A DNA stretch of 64,000 bases from positions 1 to 64,000 of the forward strand of contig JBDIAV010000004.1 of the NCBI GenBank assembly GCA_039812645.1, read 5' to 3'. The notes under the pieces were generated by a model. The model was not told the origin of the DNA. It did no database searches and was given only the letters and a program-made list of their open reading frames with translations. Both the position numbers and the translations under genes were made by a program. Every line of letters begins with the position of its first letter. The stretch's first letter is position 1. Positions 44,505 through 53,743 of the stretch are shown piece by piece. The stretch comes from Ancrocorticia sp039812645 (GTDB lineage: Bacteria > Actinomycetota > Actinomycetes > Actinomycetales > Actinomycetaceae).

Positions 44505-45421
44505 TGGCTACTTCAAAGAAGACTGAGCAAGCTGTGAGCAAGCCAGCCGGCGCCAAGCGCCTGACACGCAGGCAACTAATCTTGCGGAGGTTCCTACGTA
44601 ACCGTTCGGCTGTGGTAGGCCTCATCTTTTTCGCGGTTATCGTGTTTGTTGCTCTTTTTGGAAATTCCCTCAACCAATGGGGATACACGTCAATCGATCC
44701 GGGCAAGTACCTGAGGGCTCCGGACGCCGTGCACTGGTTCGGAACGAATAAACAGGGCCGCGACGTCTTCGCTATGACGGTCGAGGGCCTTCGTAAGTCG
44801 ATCGTGATCGGCCTGGCTGTGGCGGCTATACAGACGAGCATCGCCGCAATTGTAGGAGCCACGGCCGGATACTTCGGTGGCTGGGTGGATAAGGTCGAGA
44901 CCTGGGTTATCGATCTTCTCCTGGTTATTCCGTCGTTCCTCCTCATCGCCATCGTCTCCCAGAAGTTCTCTGGAGATACTTCCTCGACTCTCCTGTTCAT
45001 TGCCCTGCTGTCAATCTTCAGCTGGATGATGACGGCGCGTGTAGTGCGCTCGTTGACGTTGTCCCTCAAGGAGCTGGACTACGTGACCGCGGCAAAATAC
45101 ATGTCCGTGCCGTCACTGACGATCATCACCCGCCATATTCTTCCGAACATCTCCTCGTTGCTCATCGTGGACTTCACGCTGGCTGTGGTGTCCGCAGTGC
45201 TTTCCGAGACGTCCCTCTCCTACTTTGGGTTTGGAATCAAAGACCCGCAGGTTTCGTTGGGATCCCTCATTGCCGCAGGCCAGCCCTCAGCACTCACGTA
45301 TCCATGGCTTTTCGTTCCGCCGGCTCTTGTGCTGGTAGCACTGCTTGCTTCGATTAACTTCATCGGTGATGGTCTCCGAGATGCCTTGGACCCCTCATCG
45401 CAGTCAGGAGGAAAGGCATGA
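44504..45421 (+). CDS. oppC: Oligopeptide ABC transporter permease, OppC type
   Basis: A 305-residue permease. A basic cytoplasmic N-terminus (KRLTRRQLILRRFLRNRSAVVG) typical of OppC leads into six helices. HWFGTNKQGRDVFAMTVEGLRKSIVIG is the conserved start of the transport domain, and the EAA motif is in LKELDYVTAAKYMSVPSLTIITRHILPNI. It overlaps oppB by one base and oppDF by four bases (ATGA), so the three are translated together. Confidence 0.94.
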   Translation: MATSKKTEQAVSKPAGAKRLTRRQLILRRFLRNRSAVVGLIFFAVIVFVALFGNSLNQWGYTSIDPGKYLRAPDAVHWFGTNKQGRDVFAMTVEGLRKSIVIGLAVAAIQTSIAAIVGATAGYFGGWVDKVETWVIDLLLVIPSFLLIAIVSQKFSGDTSSTLLFIALLSIFSWMMTARVVRSLTLSLKELDYVTAAKYMSVPSLTIITRHILPNISSLLIVDFTLAVVSAVLSETSLSYFGFGIKDPQVSLGSLIAAGQPSALTYPWLFVPPALVLVALLASINFIGDGLRDALDPSSQSGGKA

Positions 45422-47535
45422 GCCGCAAGAACCACATCGAGTTCGAATCCGCAGATCTTCCCAATCCCGCGAGCGGACACCCACTCCTTGAGGTGAAGGA
45501 TCTCAACGTTACCTTCCCATCTGAGGATGGCCGCGTTCATGCGGTGCGTGGAGTGAACTTCACTCTCAACCGCGGCGAGATCCTCGGCCTTGTGGGTGAG
45601 TCTGGTTCTGGAAAGTCCGTTACCTCCATGTCCATTATGGGATTGCTGGACAAGTCGGCCACCGTTGAGGGCTCTGTCAAGCTATATGGCACTGAGCTCG
45701 TGGGGCGCTCCGATGCCTATATGTCTCACGTCCGCGGCGGCCAAATTGGCATGGTGTTCCAGGACCCACTCTCCGCTCTCACTCCCGTATACACCATCGG
45801 GGATCAGATCATTGAGGCCCTCGAAGTGCACCAGAACATGAAGCCCGCTGAGGCTTCGGCGCGTGCGCTTGAGTTGCTTAAGATTGTGGGAATCCCCAAT
45901 GCTGACATCCGTATTAAGAATTTTCCGCACGAGTTCTCAGGTGGTATGCGCCAGCGCGTCATGATCGCCATGGCGATTGCCAACAATCCGGACCTCATTA
46001 TTGCGGATGAACCGACGACGGCACTCGATGTGACGATTCAGGCGCAGATCCTCGACGTGTTGCGCACAGCGCAGAAAGAGACAGACGCCGGAGTCATCAT
46101 GATTACCCATGATTTGGGAGTCATTGCTGGCATCGCTGACCGTGTAGCGGTGATGTATGCCGGGCGAGTTGTGGAGCAGGGCGATGTTAACGACATCTTC
46201 TACCACACCGCCATGCCCTACACCATTGGACTTCTGGGATCGCTTCCACGCCTCGATGAGCGCAAGGAAACAGCTCTGGCATCAGTGGAAGGCAATCCTC
46301 CCTCCATGTTGATCGAGCCGACAGGTTGCCCCTTTGCCGCGCGTTGTCCGATTGTTAAGGACGAGTGCCTCAATGGAGAACCGGCTCTGGAGCGAACCAC
46401 GGAGTCAAACCATTCTGCGGCCTGTGTACGCGCCAAGGAGATTCGCCAGGGTAACCTTCATTTCTCGGATATTTATCCCGCTCCGAAGGCGGTTGCACCG
46501 CCTTTTGCCGGAGTTGACCGTTTTGATCGAAAAGAAGTCCTACGCATCAGTGGTGTGAAGAAGTCCTTCCCGTTGATGAAGGGTGCTGTATTCAAGCGGC
46601 AAGTGGGCTGGGTACATGCGGTCGATGGCATCTCGCTGGACATCCGAGAGGGAGAAACTCTCGGCCTTGTGGGCGAGTCTGGCTGCGGCAAGACCACCAC
46701 GCTCATGCAGGTACTGGACCTTGTGCCGCCGCAGGAGGGCACCGTCGTCGTCATGGGTGAATCCGTGGCGGAGATGTCGAAGAAAGATCGCCGTCGCGTT
46801 CGAGGAGAGATGCAGATTGTCTTCCAGGACCCAATGGCGTCGCTTGACCCGCGTATGCCGATTTTTGACATCATCGCGGAGCCGCTCAAACATAACGGCT
46901 GGCCAAAGCAGGATATCTCTCGTCGCGTTGAAGAGTTAATGTCCTTGGTGGGCCTTGAACCCGCACACGCTAACCGCTATCCACGCCACTTCTCAGGCGG
47001 ACAGAAGCAGCGTGTGGGTATCGCTCGTGCTTTGGCATTGGAACCCAAGCTGTTGATCTTGGACGAGCCGGTTGCCGCATTGGATGTGTCTATCCAAGCG
47101 GGTGTTATTAATCTGCTCGACGAACTGCGCTCTACCCTTAAGCTCTCGTATCTGTTCGTGGCCCATGATCTTTCCGTCATCCGCCACATCGCTGATCGGG
47201 TGGCCGTCATGTATCTCGGCAAGATTGTGGAAACCGGCGATGTTGACTCGGTGTTTGAAGCGCCGCGTCATCCATACACACAGGCATTGCTTTCCGCGAT
47301 CCCCATCCCGGATCCGGAAAAGGAACGTAGCAGGCACCGAGTGATTCTTAAGGGCGATCTTCCATCACCCGCGAATCCTCCCAAGGGTTGTCGATTTGTG
47401 ACACGCTGCCCCGTCTACGAGGGCCTCAACGCGGAGGAGAAGAAGCGTTGTGAGGGTAGCCATCCTGACCTCGTGAGTGAAGCGAAAGACCATGACGTAG
47501 CCTGCTATTACCCTCGGGTCCTGCAGATCATCTAG
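45418..47535 (+). CDS. oppDF: Fused oligopeptide ABC transporter ATPase (OppD-OppF)
   Basis: A 705-residue protein with two complete ATPase domains. Domain 1 (about residues 20-335) has Walker A LVGESGSGKSVTSMSI, signature FSGGMRQRVMIAMAIA and Walker B DLIIADEPTTALDVT. It ends with an OppD-type Cys cluster PTGCPFAARCPIVKDEC. Domain 2 (about 370-705) has LVGESGCGKTTTLMQV, HFSGGQKQRVGIARALA and LLILDEPVAALDVS, and ends with its own Cys cluster GCRFVTRCPVYEG. Separate oppD and oppF genes are more usual in other bacteria; fusions occur in actinobacteria. Confidence 0.95.
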   Translation: MSRKNHIEFESADLPNPASGHPLLEVKDLNVTFPSEDGRVHAVRGVNFTLNRGEILGLVGESGSGKSVTSMSIMGLLDKSATVEGSVKLYGTELVGRSDAYMSHVRGGQIGMVFQDPLSALTPVYTIGDQIIEALEVHQNMKPAEASARALELLKIVGIPNADIRIKNFPHEFSGGMRQRVMIAMAIANNPDLIIADEPTTALDVTIQAQILDVLRTAQKETDAGVIMITHDLGVIAGIADRVAVMYAGRVVEQGDVNDIFYHTAMPYTIGLLGSLPRLDERKETALASVEGNPPSMLIEPTGCPFAARCPIVKDECLNGEPALERTTESNHSAACVRAKEIRQGNLHFSDIYPAPKAVAPPFAGVDRFDRKEVLRISGVKKSFPLMKGAVFKRQVGWVHAVDGISLDIREGETLGLVGESGCGKTTTLMQVLDLVPPQEGTVVVMGESVAEMSKKDRRRVRGEMQIVFQDPMASLDPRMPIFDIIAEPLKHNGWPKQDISRRVEELMSLVGLEPAHANRYPRHFSGGQKQRVGIARALALEPKLLILDEPVAALDVSIQAGVINLLDELRSTLKLSYLFVAHDLSVIRHIADRVAVMYLGKIVETGDVDSVFEAPRHPYTQALLSAIPIPDPEKERSRHRVILKGDLPSPANPPKGCRFVTRCPVYEGLNAEEKKRCEGSHPDLVSEAKDHDVACYYPRVLQII

Positions 47536-47687
47536 ATACAACTGACTTCTCGTGAAGGTTATCAATGGAACTACCAGGACCAACGATGACCTAGTGAGCT
47601 ACTTCTATATATGTAGGATGGGTCACAACACCACGAAACGATCCCATTAGCCATCCGGGCATGGGTGAACACGGAGGGAACATACAT

Positions 47688-49382
47688 ATGCGAACAACAA
47701 AGCATATTCGTAGGGCGGGTATGGCCTTGATGGCTGTTGCTGCCCTTGCGCTGAGCGGATGCTCAAATAGTAGCGACGGCAATTCAGACGGCGCTTCGTC
47801 CACCTCGCAGGAGCTACCCGGCTCGGATTACGCTAAGGCGGATCGTGATGCTGTGCAGGATGGCGGTACTCTCCGCCTGGCTATCACCGCTATTCCGACC
47901 AGCTGGAACGGTGACAGTGCTCTCGGCAACAATGTTGATCTCAACACCTTTATGGCTCCCTACATCCGTCCCCTTAATTGGATCTACGGAGAGGACGCTT
48001 CCTTCGAGCCGAACCCGGCTTATGTCACGGACTACACCATGTCCGACGATGGCTTGGACCTGACGATCAACCTCAACGAGAAGGCTGTGTGGAACGACGG
48101 TACACCGATCACCGTTGATGACTACATTGCGACGTGGAAGGCCAGCAACGGCACCCAGGAGGGCTACGAGGCTGCTTCCACCGATGGCTGGACCCAGATC
48201 TCCAGCATTGAGGCTGGTGACTCTGAGTTCCAGGTAAAGGTGAAGTTCTCCGAGGCTTATCCCGATTGGTCTGCCAACTTCTCCACTGTCTCTCACGCAG
48301 CTGGCCTTGCAGATGCCAAGACCTTCAATGAGGGTTGGAGCGATGGAATGGCGGTTGTGGACTGGTTCACTGGTCCGTTCAAGGTAACCGACATTGATCA
48401 GTCAGCCAAGCTTGTCACACTGGAGAAGAACCCGAACTGGTGGGGCGACGAGCCTAAGCTGGACAAGGTCACCTTCAAGGCACTTGAGACTGCGGCGATG
48501 GCACAGGCCTTTGCCAATAACGAGCTCGATGTTGTCGACATGATCATTGATGCCGATACGTACCAGCTCGTTCAGAAGCGCTCCGACGCGAAGCTCTACA
48601 TGTCGACCTCCGTGCAGTGGCGCCATTTCACCTTCAATTCTCGCGCGGGTGCGCTGAGTGACAAGGCGCTGCGACAAGCCATCCAGAAGGGCATCAACAC
48701 CGCTGATATTACGGCGTCTGACCTTGCTGGTTTGCCGACCGCCGAGATGGATATGCACCTTGGTAACCACTTCTTCATGCCAAACCAGGAAGGCTATGAA
48801 GATAATGCTCCTGCTTTTGATTTAGAAGGCGCCAAGAAGGATATCGAAGCTCTCGGTTACACCATGAACGAGACCTCCGGCTACTACGAGAAGGACGGCA
48901 AGGAGCTTGCCTTCAAGTACCTTCGCCTGCCTGATACCCCGACCTCCGCTAACGAGGGAGCAATGCTTCAGAACCAGATGAAGGACCTCGGCGTGAAGAT
49001 CACATTCGATGACACTACGTCTGAGGACTTCTTCACCCGCATCACCGCTGGTGAGTTCGAGATCGTTTCCTTCTCTTGGCAGGGTACTCCGTACGCCATG
49101 GCCAACGTTGGTCAGATTTACGGCACTCCTGGTAGCAACTCCAACTTCTCCGGTGTCTCTGACCCCGAGATTGATGAGTACATTAAGAAGATTGCTACTG
49201 AGACTGATCGCGACGAGCGGATCAAGTTGACCAACGAAGTGGATAAGGTCATTTGGGACAACGTCATGACCCTTCCGTTGTACTACCGCGCGAACATCAC
49301 CGCTGTTCCGGCGAACCTTGTGAACTACGGCGCCACCGCGTTTGAGTCGTTCCCGGCTGAGAACATCGGCTTCGCCAAGTAA
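47688..49382 (+). CDS. oppA: Oligopeptide-binding lipoprotein (SBP family 5)
   Basis: A 564-residue extracytoplasmic solute-binding protein. The signal peptide MRTTKHIRRAGMALMAVAALALSGC ends in lipobox ALSGC, then a Ser/Asp-rich linker. The SBP_bac_5 fold shows YTMSDDGLDLTINLNEKAVWNDGTPITVDDYIATWKA and WFTGPFKVTDIDQSAKLVTLEKNPNWWGDEPKLDKV. It delivers peptides to the OppBC-DF complex. The ATG at 47688 follows GGAGGG by nine bases. It is 152 bp after oppDF, so it may also have its own promoter, as is common for abundant binding proteins. Confidence 0.95.
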   Translation: MRTTKHIRRAGMALMAVAALALSGCSNSSDGNSDGASSTSQELPGSDYAKADRDAVQDGGTLRLAITAIPTSWNGDSALGNNVDLNTFMAPYIRPLNWIYGEDASFEPNPAYVTDYTMSDDGLDLTINLNEKAVWNDGTPITVDDYIATWKASNGTQEGYEAASTDGWTQISSIEAGDSEFQVKVKFSEAYPDWSANFSTVSHAAGLADAKTFNEGWSDGMAVVDWFTGPFKVTDIDQSAKLVTLEKNPNWWGDEPKLDKVTFKALETAAMAQAFANNELDVVDMIIDADTYQLVQKRSDAKLYMSTSVQWRHFTFNSRAGALSDKALRQAIQKGINTADITASDLAGLPTAEMDMHLGNHFFMPNQEGYEDNAPAFDLEGAKKDIEALGYTMNETSGYYEKDGKELAFKYLRLPDTPTSANEGAMLQNQMKDLGVKITFDDTTSEDFFTRITAGEFEIVSFSWQGTPYAMANVGQIYGTPGSNSNFSGVSDPEIDEYIKKIATETDRDERIKLTNEVDKVIWDNVMTLPLYYRANITAVPANLVNYGATAFESFPAENIGFAK

Positions 49383-49418
49383 TAACGGTTGCCTCCCACA
49401 AAAGTGGTTAGCAAACTG

Positions 49419-49460
49419 AGGAGGGGTGAACTCGGCTCGAAAGCCGAGTTCACCCCTCCT
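49419..49460. terminator. Hairpin terminator of the opp operon, 19-bp perfect stem
   Basis: Positions 49419-49437 pair perfectly with 49442-49460, closed by a CGAA tetraloop and followed by TTGCG. It lies between the convergent oppA and PH-like membrane protein genes. Confidence 0.75.
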
Positions 49461-49480
49461 TTGCGCCTGTGGGCAGCTAG

Positions 49481-50077
49481 CTAGAATGCCACAAGTATGG
49501 CGGCGAGAGCCGTCAACACGGCGATTGCGCCCAAAGGAATGAGATGTACCGTCATCACGGTAATATTTTTGTCTGTTCCACCAGGCCTTTCGGCTCGCAA
49601 CTCTTCCATGCGCATCTCAATGATGGTCGCGGCCCTGCCCGCCGTCACTTTGAGATTCTCAATCCCTGAATGCTCATCCCACACGACTGCCTTTTCTACA
49701 CGTGGTTTCGAGAATGAGTCGCTTACTCCAGCTCGTCCCGGGATTGCCCACACGTGGATGGGTTTATGCTCTTGCGGCGTCACCTGCAACCCCCATTTAC
49801 CCGAGGTAGATTCCACTGCTTCCCATGGAACTGTGAAAGTGCGTGACGGATTGATAATGGTGACGCCTTCATCGTTCAAAATGACCCGGGGATTCCAGTA
49901 GCACAACCAACCAACCAGGGCGAGAATGGCTGCGACGAGAGCTGTTGCAACAAATGCACGGACACCGTAGCCGAAGCTGCTGATGATCGCGACCCCGGCG
50001 AGTACCCATAGAAGATACGCGTAAAGGCGTGTTGCGGGGCCTCGGAGGATGTAGGTGGCAGTGTTCATGACTCCCAT
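49481..50077 (-). CDS. Bacterial PH-domain-like membrane protein
   Basis: A 198-residue protein. Two N-terminal helices (about residues 15-65, LYAYLLWVLAGVAIISSFGYG and FVATALVAAILALVGWLCYW) are followed by a small beta-rich domain (VILNDEGVTIINPSRTFTVPWEAVESTSGKWGLQV), the pattern of bacterial PH-like (DUF/bPH_6-type) proteins, and a last helix at the C-terminus. The function is unknown. The ATG at 50077 follows CCGGAG by seven bases. Confidence 0.8.
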   Translation of the reverse strand: MGVMNTATYILRGPATRLYAYLLWVLAGVAIISSFGYGVRAFVATALVAAILALVGWLCYWNPRVILNDEGVTIINPSRTFTVPWEAVESTSGKWGLQVTPQEHKPIHVWAIPGRAGVSDSFSKPRVEKAVVWDEHSGIENLKVTAGRAATIIEMRMEELRAERPGGTDKNITVMTVHLIPLGAIAVLTALAAILVAF

Positions 50078-50137
50078 TCTCGCACTCCGGCGGGTCCTCC
50101 TTTCGCGACCAAGTAACGCATGGCTCACACCGCGAAA

Positions 50138-51403
50138 CTACTGAGCGCCGGACTCCCACAGTGCGGCGATTGGTACGGCGATGTTCTTGGGGCCAAATGC
50201 CAGAGTCTCGGTTCCCGTGTACAGTACGACGCCAGCCACGAGATCGTCACCCAGCCGGGTGGCCAGATGATTGATGCCGCGGAAATCGTCGGGGTGGACC
50301 GTCGATGAAGCCTTGATGTCAAAGGCGACGACCCCTCCACGCCGGTCCTCCAGAACGATGTCTACCTCCACCTTGTCCTTGGTTCGATAGTGGAACATCT
50401 CCGCGCGCGTCTGCGACCACGTGAGCTGGCGAGCCAGTTCCATCGAGACAAAGCTTTCAAGAATGCCGCCAAAAGGTGAATCCGGCCTGGCAAGACCACG
50501 TATATCCTGCCCCAAGAGGTTTGCCGCGATTCCGGAATCAACGAAACATACCTTGGGAGTGGATGTCGCCCGAGAACTTAGATTGCGCGACCATGCAGGA
50601 ACGCGCTTGATGAGGAACACTTCCTCCAAGAGGCCGAGATAACGATCAATTGTTGGTCTCGTTAACCCCAGATCGCCAGTTAGGGAACCTGGTACCAACA
50701 GCCCACCGGTCTGCGCCGCTAGAAGGCGAACAAGGGTACGCATCTGAGGGCCACGTTCAATCTCCGACAGCTGGATGACGTCCCGGTTGATGATGTCCGA
50801 TATGTAGTTGTCGAAGAACGCCTCACGGCGGCGGCCCCGCCTTGCGACAGCCTCGGGAAACCCGCCTCGTATGACCCGATCAATGTATCCATGCCGGTCC
50901 TCAGTGCTGCGATGCCGAAATTTGGGACCAAGCTCAAAAATGGCATCAATGAATCCGTCACTGGTCCCGTCAATTTCTCCCTGCGAAAGCGGCCAGAGTT
51001 CTATCGTCTCCGCTCTTCCAGGTAGAAGGTCTGGGACTCCTCGCATTCCCAGTAGGCGAGCGGAGCCCGTCAACAAGAACTGTCCGGGGCGCTGGTCCTC
51101 GTCTACGACGCTCTTGATCGCGAGAAGTAGCTCCGGAACGCGCTGAATCTCGTCAATAACGAGCATTCCTGATTCCCTCACGAAGGTTTCTGGATCGAAC
51201 TCGGCCGCTTGCCTAACAGCTGCTTGGTCCAGATCGCGCAGGATAGCGTCCTGACCTGATGTCACTTGACGAACCAAAGTACTCTTCCCACACTGGCGCG
51301 CTCCGACAATCAGCACAACACGCGTGTCTTCCAAAGCCTCTTCTATCGCATTCTGACTGTGGCGTGGGAGAAACCTTCCGAGGGGAGTTTGTGTAGCATT
51401 CAT
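50138..51403 (-). CDS. AAA-family ATPase with C-terminal DUF4143 domain
   Basis: A 421-residue protein. The N-terminal AAA_14 domain has Walker A VVLIVGARQCGKSTLVRQV, Walker B GMLVIDEIQRVPELLLAIK and sensor LLTGSARLLGM. A winged-helix-like segment (LTGDLGLTRPTIDRYLGLLEEVFLIKRVPAW) leads to DUF4143 with CFVDSGIAANLL and a C-terminal nuclease-like strand pattern YRTKDKVEVDIVLEDRRGGVVAFDIKAS, which recalls the D...E-x-K core of restriction-type folds. The function of this widespread family is unresolved; members cluster with mobile or toxin-antitoxin genes. Four regular repeats lie directly upstream of the start. Confidence 0.92.
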   Translation of the reverse strand: MNATQTPLGRFLPRHSQNAIEEALEDTRVVLIVGARQCGKSTLVRQVTSGQDAILRDLDQAAVRQAAEFDPETFVRESGMLVIDEIQRVPELLLAIKSVVDEDQRPGQFLLTGSARLLGMRGVPDLLPGRAETIELWPLSQGEIDGTSDGFIDAIFELGPKFRHRSTEDRHGYIDRVIRGGFPEAVARRGRRREAFFDNYISDIINRDVIQLSEIERGPQMRTLVRLLAAQTGGLLVPGSLTGDLGLTRPTIDRYLGLLEEVFLIKRVPAWSRNLSSRATSTPKVCFVDSGIAANLLGQDIRGLARPDSPFGGILESFVSMELARQLTWSQTRAEMFHYRTKDKVEVDIVLEDRRGGVVAFDIKASSTVHPDDFRGINHLATRLGDDLVAGVVLYTGTETLAFGPKNIAVPIAALWESGAQ

Positions 51404-51423
51404 AAGGAAATTATCGCATCGAT

Positions 51424-51506
51424 ATTCGTTTGGTCGCTCGGTTGCTTTTCATTTAGTCGCTAGTTACGTGAGCGTTTGGTCGCTAGGCTTCCTTTCGTTT
51501 GGTCGC
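51424..51506. repeat. Four direct repeats with exact 23-bp period upstream of the DUF4143 ATPase
   Basis: The 14-bp unit TTCGTTTGGTCGCT occurs at 51424, 51447 (TTCATTTAGTCGCT), 51470 (AGCGTTTGGTCGCT) and 51493. The starts are exactly 23 bp apart, and the 9-bp spacers differ in sequence. The array begins 21 bp upstream of the ATPase start codon and overlaps its expected promoter. The layout resembles iterons or cooperative protein-binding sites rather than CRISPR. Confidence 0.85.
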
Positions 51507-51570
51507 TATTCATCCACGTGCATTCACTCCGTCAGCACGAACCTGCGGAACCCTGAACTTACGGATTCAT

Positions 51571-51643
51571 TTCCTGTGTGGCCTCGAGAGCGATGTCTCA
51601 CGCCGAATACGGCATGGTGTGTCGCTGAGAGGCCACACAGGAA
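51571..51643. repeat. 73-nt long inverted repeat upstream of typA
   Basis: TTCCTGTGTGGCCTC (51571-51585) and its exact complement at 51629-51643 enclose a second, weaker stem (AGCGA with TCGCT, GCCG with CGGC). The whole could fold into one long hairpin in either strand. It lies between the repeat array and typA, about 180 bp before the typA start. It could be a miniature inverted-repeat element, a terminator, or a structured leader. Confidence 0.6.
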
Positions 51644-51825
51644 TTGGAACTCTCGTTCATCCCGTGCAATTGTCGCATCTCACGCTTTCCGGAGGTTCTC
51701 CGAGGCCCGCCACGCGCGTAAACTTGCCACTTGCGGCGCATGAGCGCCCGTGCAAAGGAGCGCCTCAGGACAGTTTGCGCTTGGATTGCGCTTGCGTGGG
51801 GTGCGAGACCCCTAGGAATTCATCT

Positions 51826-53733
51826 GTGAGCACCCGCAAAGATCTACGTAACGTCGCAATCGTCGCCCATGTTGACCATGGAAAGACGACCCTCGTTGAT
51901 GCCATGCTGTGGCAGGGAGGGGCCTTCGGCGAGCGCGCTACCGTGGAGAAGACGGGCGAGCGAGTCATGGATTCGGGCGATCTGGAGCGCGAGAAGGGCA
52001 TCACCATTCTCGCCAAGAACACCGCGATCCGTTACATGGGCCCCTCGGCCGCTAAGTTCGGCGCACCCGACGGCGTGACGATCAACGTTATCGATACCCC
52101 TGGTCACGCCGATTTCGGTGGCGAGGTCGAGCGCGGTCTCTCGATGGTCGACGGCGTCGTGCTGCTCGTGGACGCCTCCGAGGGCCCACTCCCGCAGACC
52201 CGCTTCGTGCTGCGCAAGGCGCTTGAAGCTGGCCTGCCCGTTATCACCGTGGTCAACAAGGTGGACCGCCCGGATGCCCGCATCGACGAGGTCGTCAACG
52301 AGGCGCAGGACCTGCTGCTTTCCCTCTTCTCCGATTTGGATGATCAGGACGACGACGTCCTGGACAAGCTTCTCGAGATCCCCATCATTTTCTGTGCTGC
52401 CAAGGCTGGTTACGCCGATACCGTGCGTCCAGACGACGGTGAACTGCCCGCCAACCAGAACCTCGAACCTCTCTTCGAGGCTATCCTTCACTACATCCCG
52501 GCGCCCGAGTATGACGAGGACGCCCCGCTGGTTGCTCAGGTGACGAACCTTGACGCCTCGCCGTTCCTTGGCCGCCTCGCGTTGACGCGCGTCTACTCGG
52601 GCGAGCTGAAGAAGGGCGCCTGGGTGGGCTGGCACCGTAACGATGGCACTGTCACTAAGGTGCACATCTCCGAGCTGCTCGCCACCAAGGGCCTGGAGCG
52701 CGTTCCTGCGGAGACCGCGCATGCGGGTGACATTGTCGCAGTCGCCGGAATCCCGGAGATCACCATCGGTGATTCACTTGTGGATCCCGAGGATCCGCGC
52801 CCGCTCGATCCGATTCACGTGGATGACCCGGCTATCTCGATGACCATCGGCATCAACACGTCGCCTCTCGCAGGCAAGGTGAAGGGCCACAAGCTGACCG
52901 CCCGCCAAGTGAAGGATCGCCTGGATGCCGAGCTGATCGGCAACGTCTCTATCCGTGTGCTGCCCACTGACCGTCCCGACCAGTGGGAAGTCCAGGACCG
53001 CGGCGAGCTCGCGCTGGCCATCCTGGTGGAGCAGATGCGCCGTGAGGGCTTCGAGCTGACTGTTGGCAAACCGCAGGTTGTCACCAAGGAGATTGACGGC
53101 AAGCGCCACGAGCCGATCGAGCGCACTACCATTGACGTGCCGGAAGAATTCCTCGGCGCCGTCACCCAGCTGATGGCCGCCCGCAAGGGCCGCATGGAGA
53201 CCATGGCAAACCACGGCTCAGGCTGGGTGCGCATGGAGTTCATCGTGCCCTCGCGCGGCATGATCGGCTTCCGTTCGCAGTTCCTTACCCAGACGCGCGG
53301 CACCGGCATTGCCTCCTCCATCGGTGAGGGCTACGCCCCGTGGATGGGCGAGATCACCTCGCGCGCCACCGGCTCGCTGGTGTCTGATCGCCAGGGCCAA
53401 GTCACGGCGTTTGCTCTACAGCGCCTGGAGGATCGTGGAACATTCTTCGTCGAGCCCGGTGCTGAAGTGTACGAGGGCCAGGTCGTGGGCGAGAACCCGC
53501 GTGACGAGGATATGGACGTTAACGTGGTGCGCGCCAAGGAAATGACGAACATGCGCTCGGCTACCGCGGACGTTTTTGAGCAGCTCAAGGCGCCGCGCAA
53601 GCTCACCCTTGAGGAGTCCATCGAGTTCGCTGCCGAGGATGAGTGCATCGAGGTTACCCCCGAAGCGGTGCGTATCCGCAAGCTCATCCTTAACCAGGTA
53701 GAGCGTTACCGCGCAGCCCGCGCTAAGAAGTAA
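51826..53733 (+). CDS. typA: Ribosome-associated translational GTPase TypA/BipA
   Basis: A 635-residue GTPase. G1 is IVAHVDHGKTTLVDAMLWQ, switch I holds RVMDSGDLEREKGITILAKN, G3 is INVIDTPGHADFGGEVER and G4 is VVNKVDRPDAR. Domains II, III, V and the BipA-specific C-terminal domain follow (VKGHKLTARQVKDRLDAELIGNVSIRV, PSRGMIGFRSQFLTQTRGTG). It binds the 70S ribosome, helps 50S assembly and is needed at low temperature or stress in other bacteria. The GTG at 51826 precedes the conserved STRKDLRNVAIVAH and follows AGGAA; in-frame codons further upstream encode no family sequence. Confidence 0.96.
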   Translation: MSTRKDLRNVAIVAHVDHGKTTLVDAMLWQGGAFGERATVEKTGERVMDSGDLEREKGITILAKNTAIRYMGPSAAKFGAPDGVTINVIDTPGHADFGGEVERGLSMVDGVVLLVDASEGPLPQTRFVLRKALEAGLPVITVVNKVDRPDARIDEVVNEAQDLLLSLFSDLDDQDDDVLDKLLEIPIIFCAAKAGYADTVRPDDGELPANQNLEPLFEAILHYIPAPEYDEDAPLVAQVTNLDASPFLGRLALTRVYSGELKKGAWVGWHRNDGTVTKVHISELLATKGLERVPAETAHAGDIVAVAGIPEITIGDSLVDPEDPRPLDPIHVDDPAISMTIGINTSPLAGKVKGHKLTARQVKDRLDAELIGNVSIRVLPTDRPDQWEVQDRGELALAILVEQMRREGFELTVGKPQVVTKEIDGKRHEPIERTTIDVPEEFLGAVTQLMAARKGRMETMANHGSGWVRMEFIVPSRGMIGFRSQFLTQTRGTGIASSIGEGYAPWMGEITSRATGSLVSDRQGQVTAFALQRLEDRGTFFVEPGAEVYEGQVVGENPRDEDMDVNVVRAKEMTNMRSATADVFEQLKAPRKLTLEESIEFAAEDECIEVTPEAVRIRKLILNQVERYRAARAKK

Positions 53734-53743
53734 ACTTCTGGCC

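Noticed and set aside
51424..51506. CRISPR array
   Set aside because: The repeats are only 14 bp with 9-bp spacers and no cas genes are near; the exact period fits protein-binding sites better.
51499..51825. N-terminal extension of TypA to 744 residues
   Set aside because: The extra 109 residues have no TypA similarity and run through the inverted repeat; a GTG at 51826 directly precedes the conserved GTPase start.
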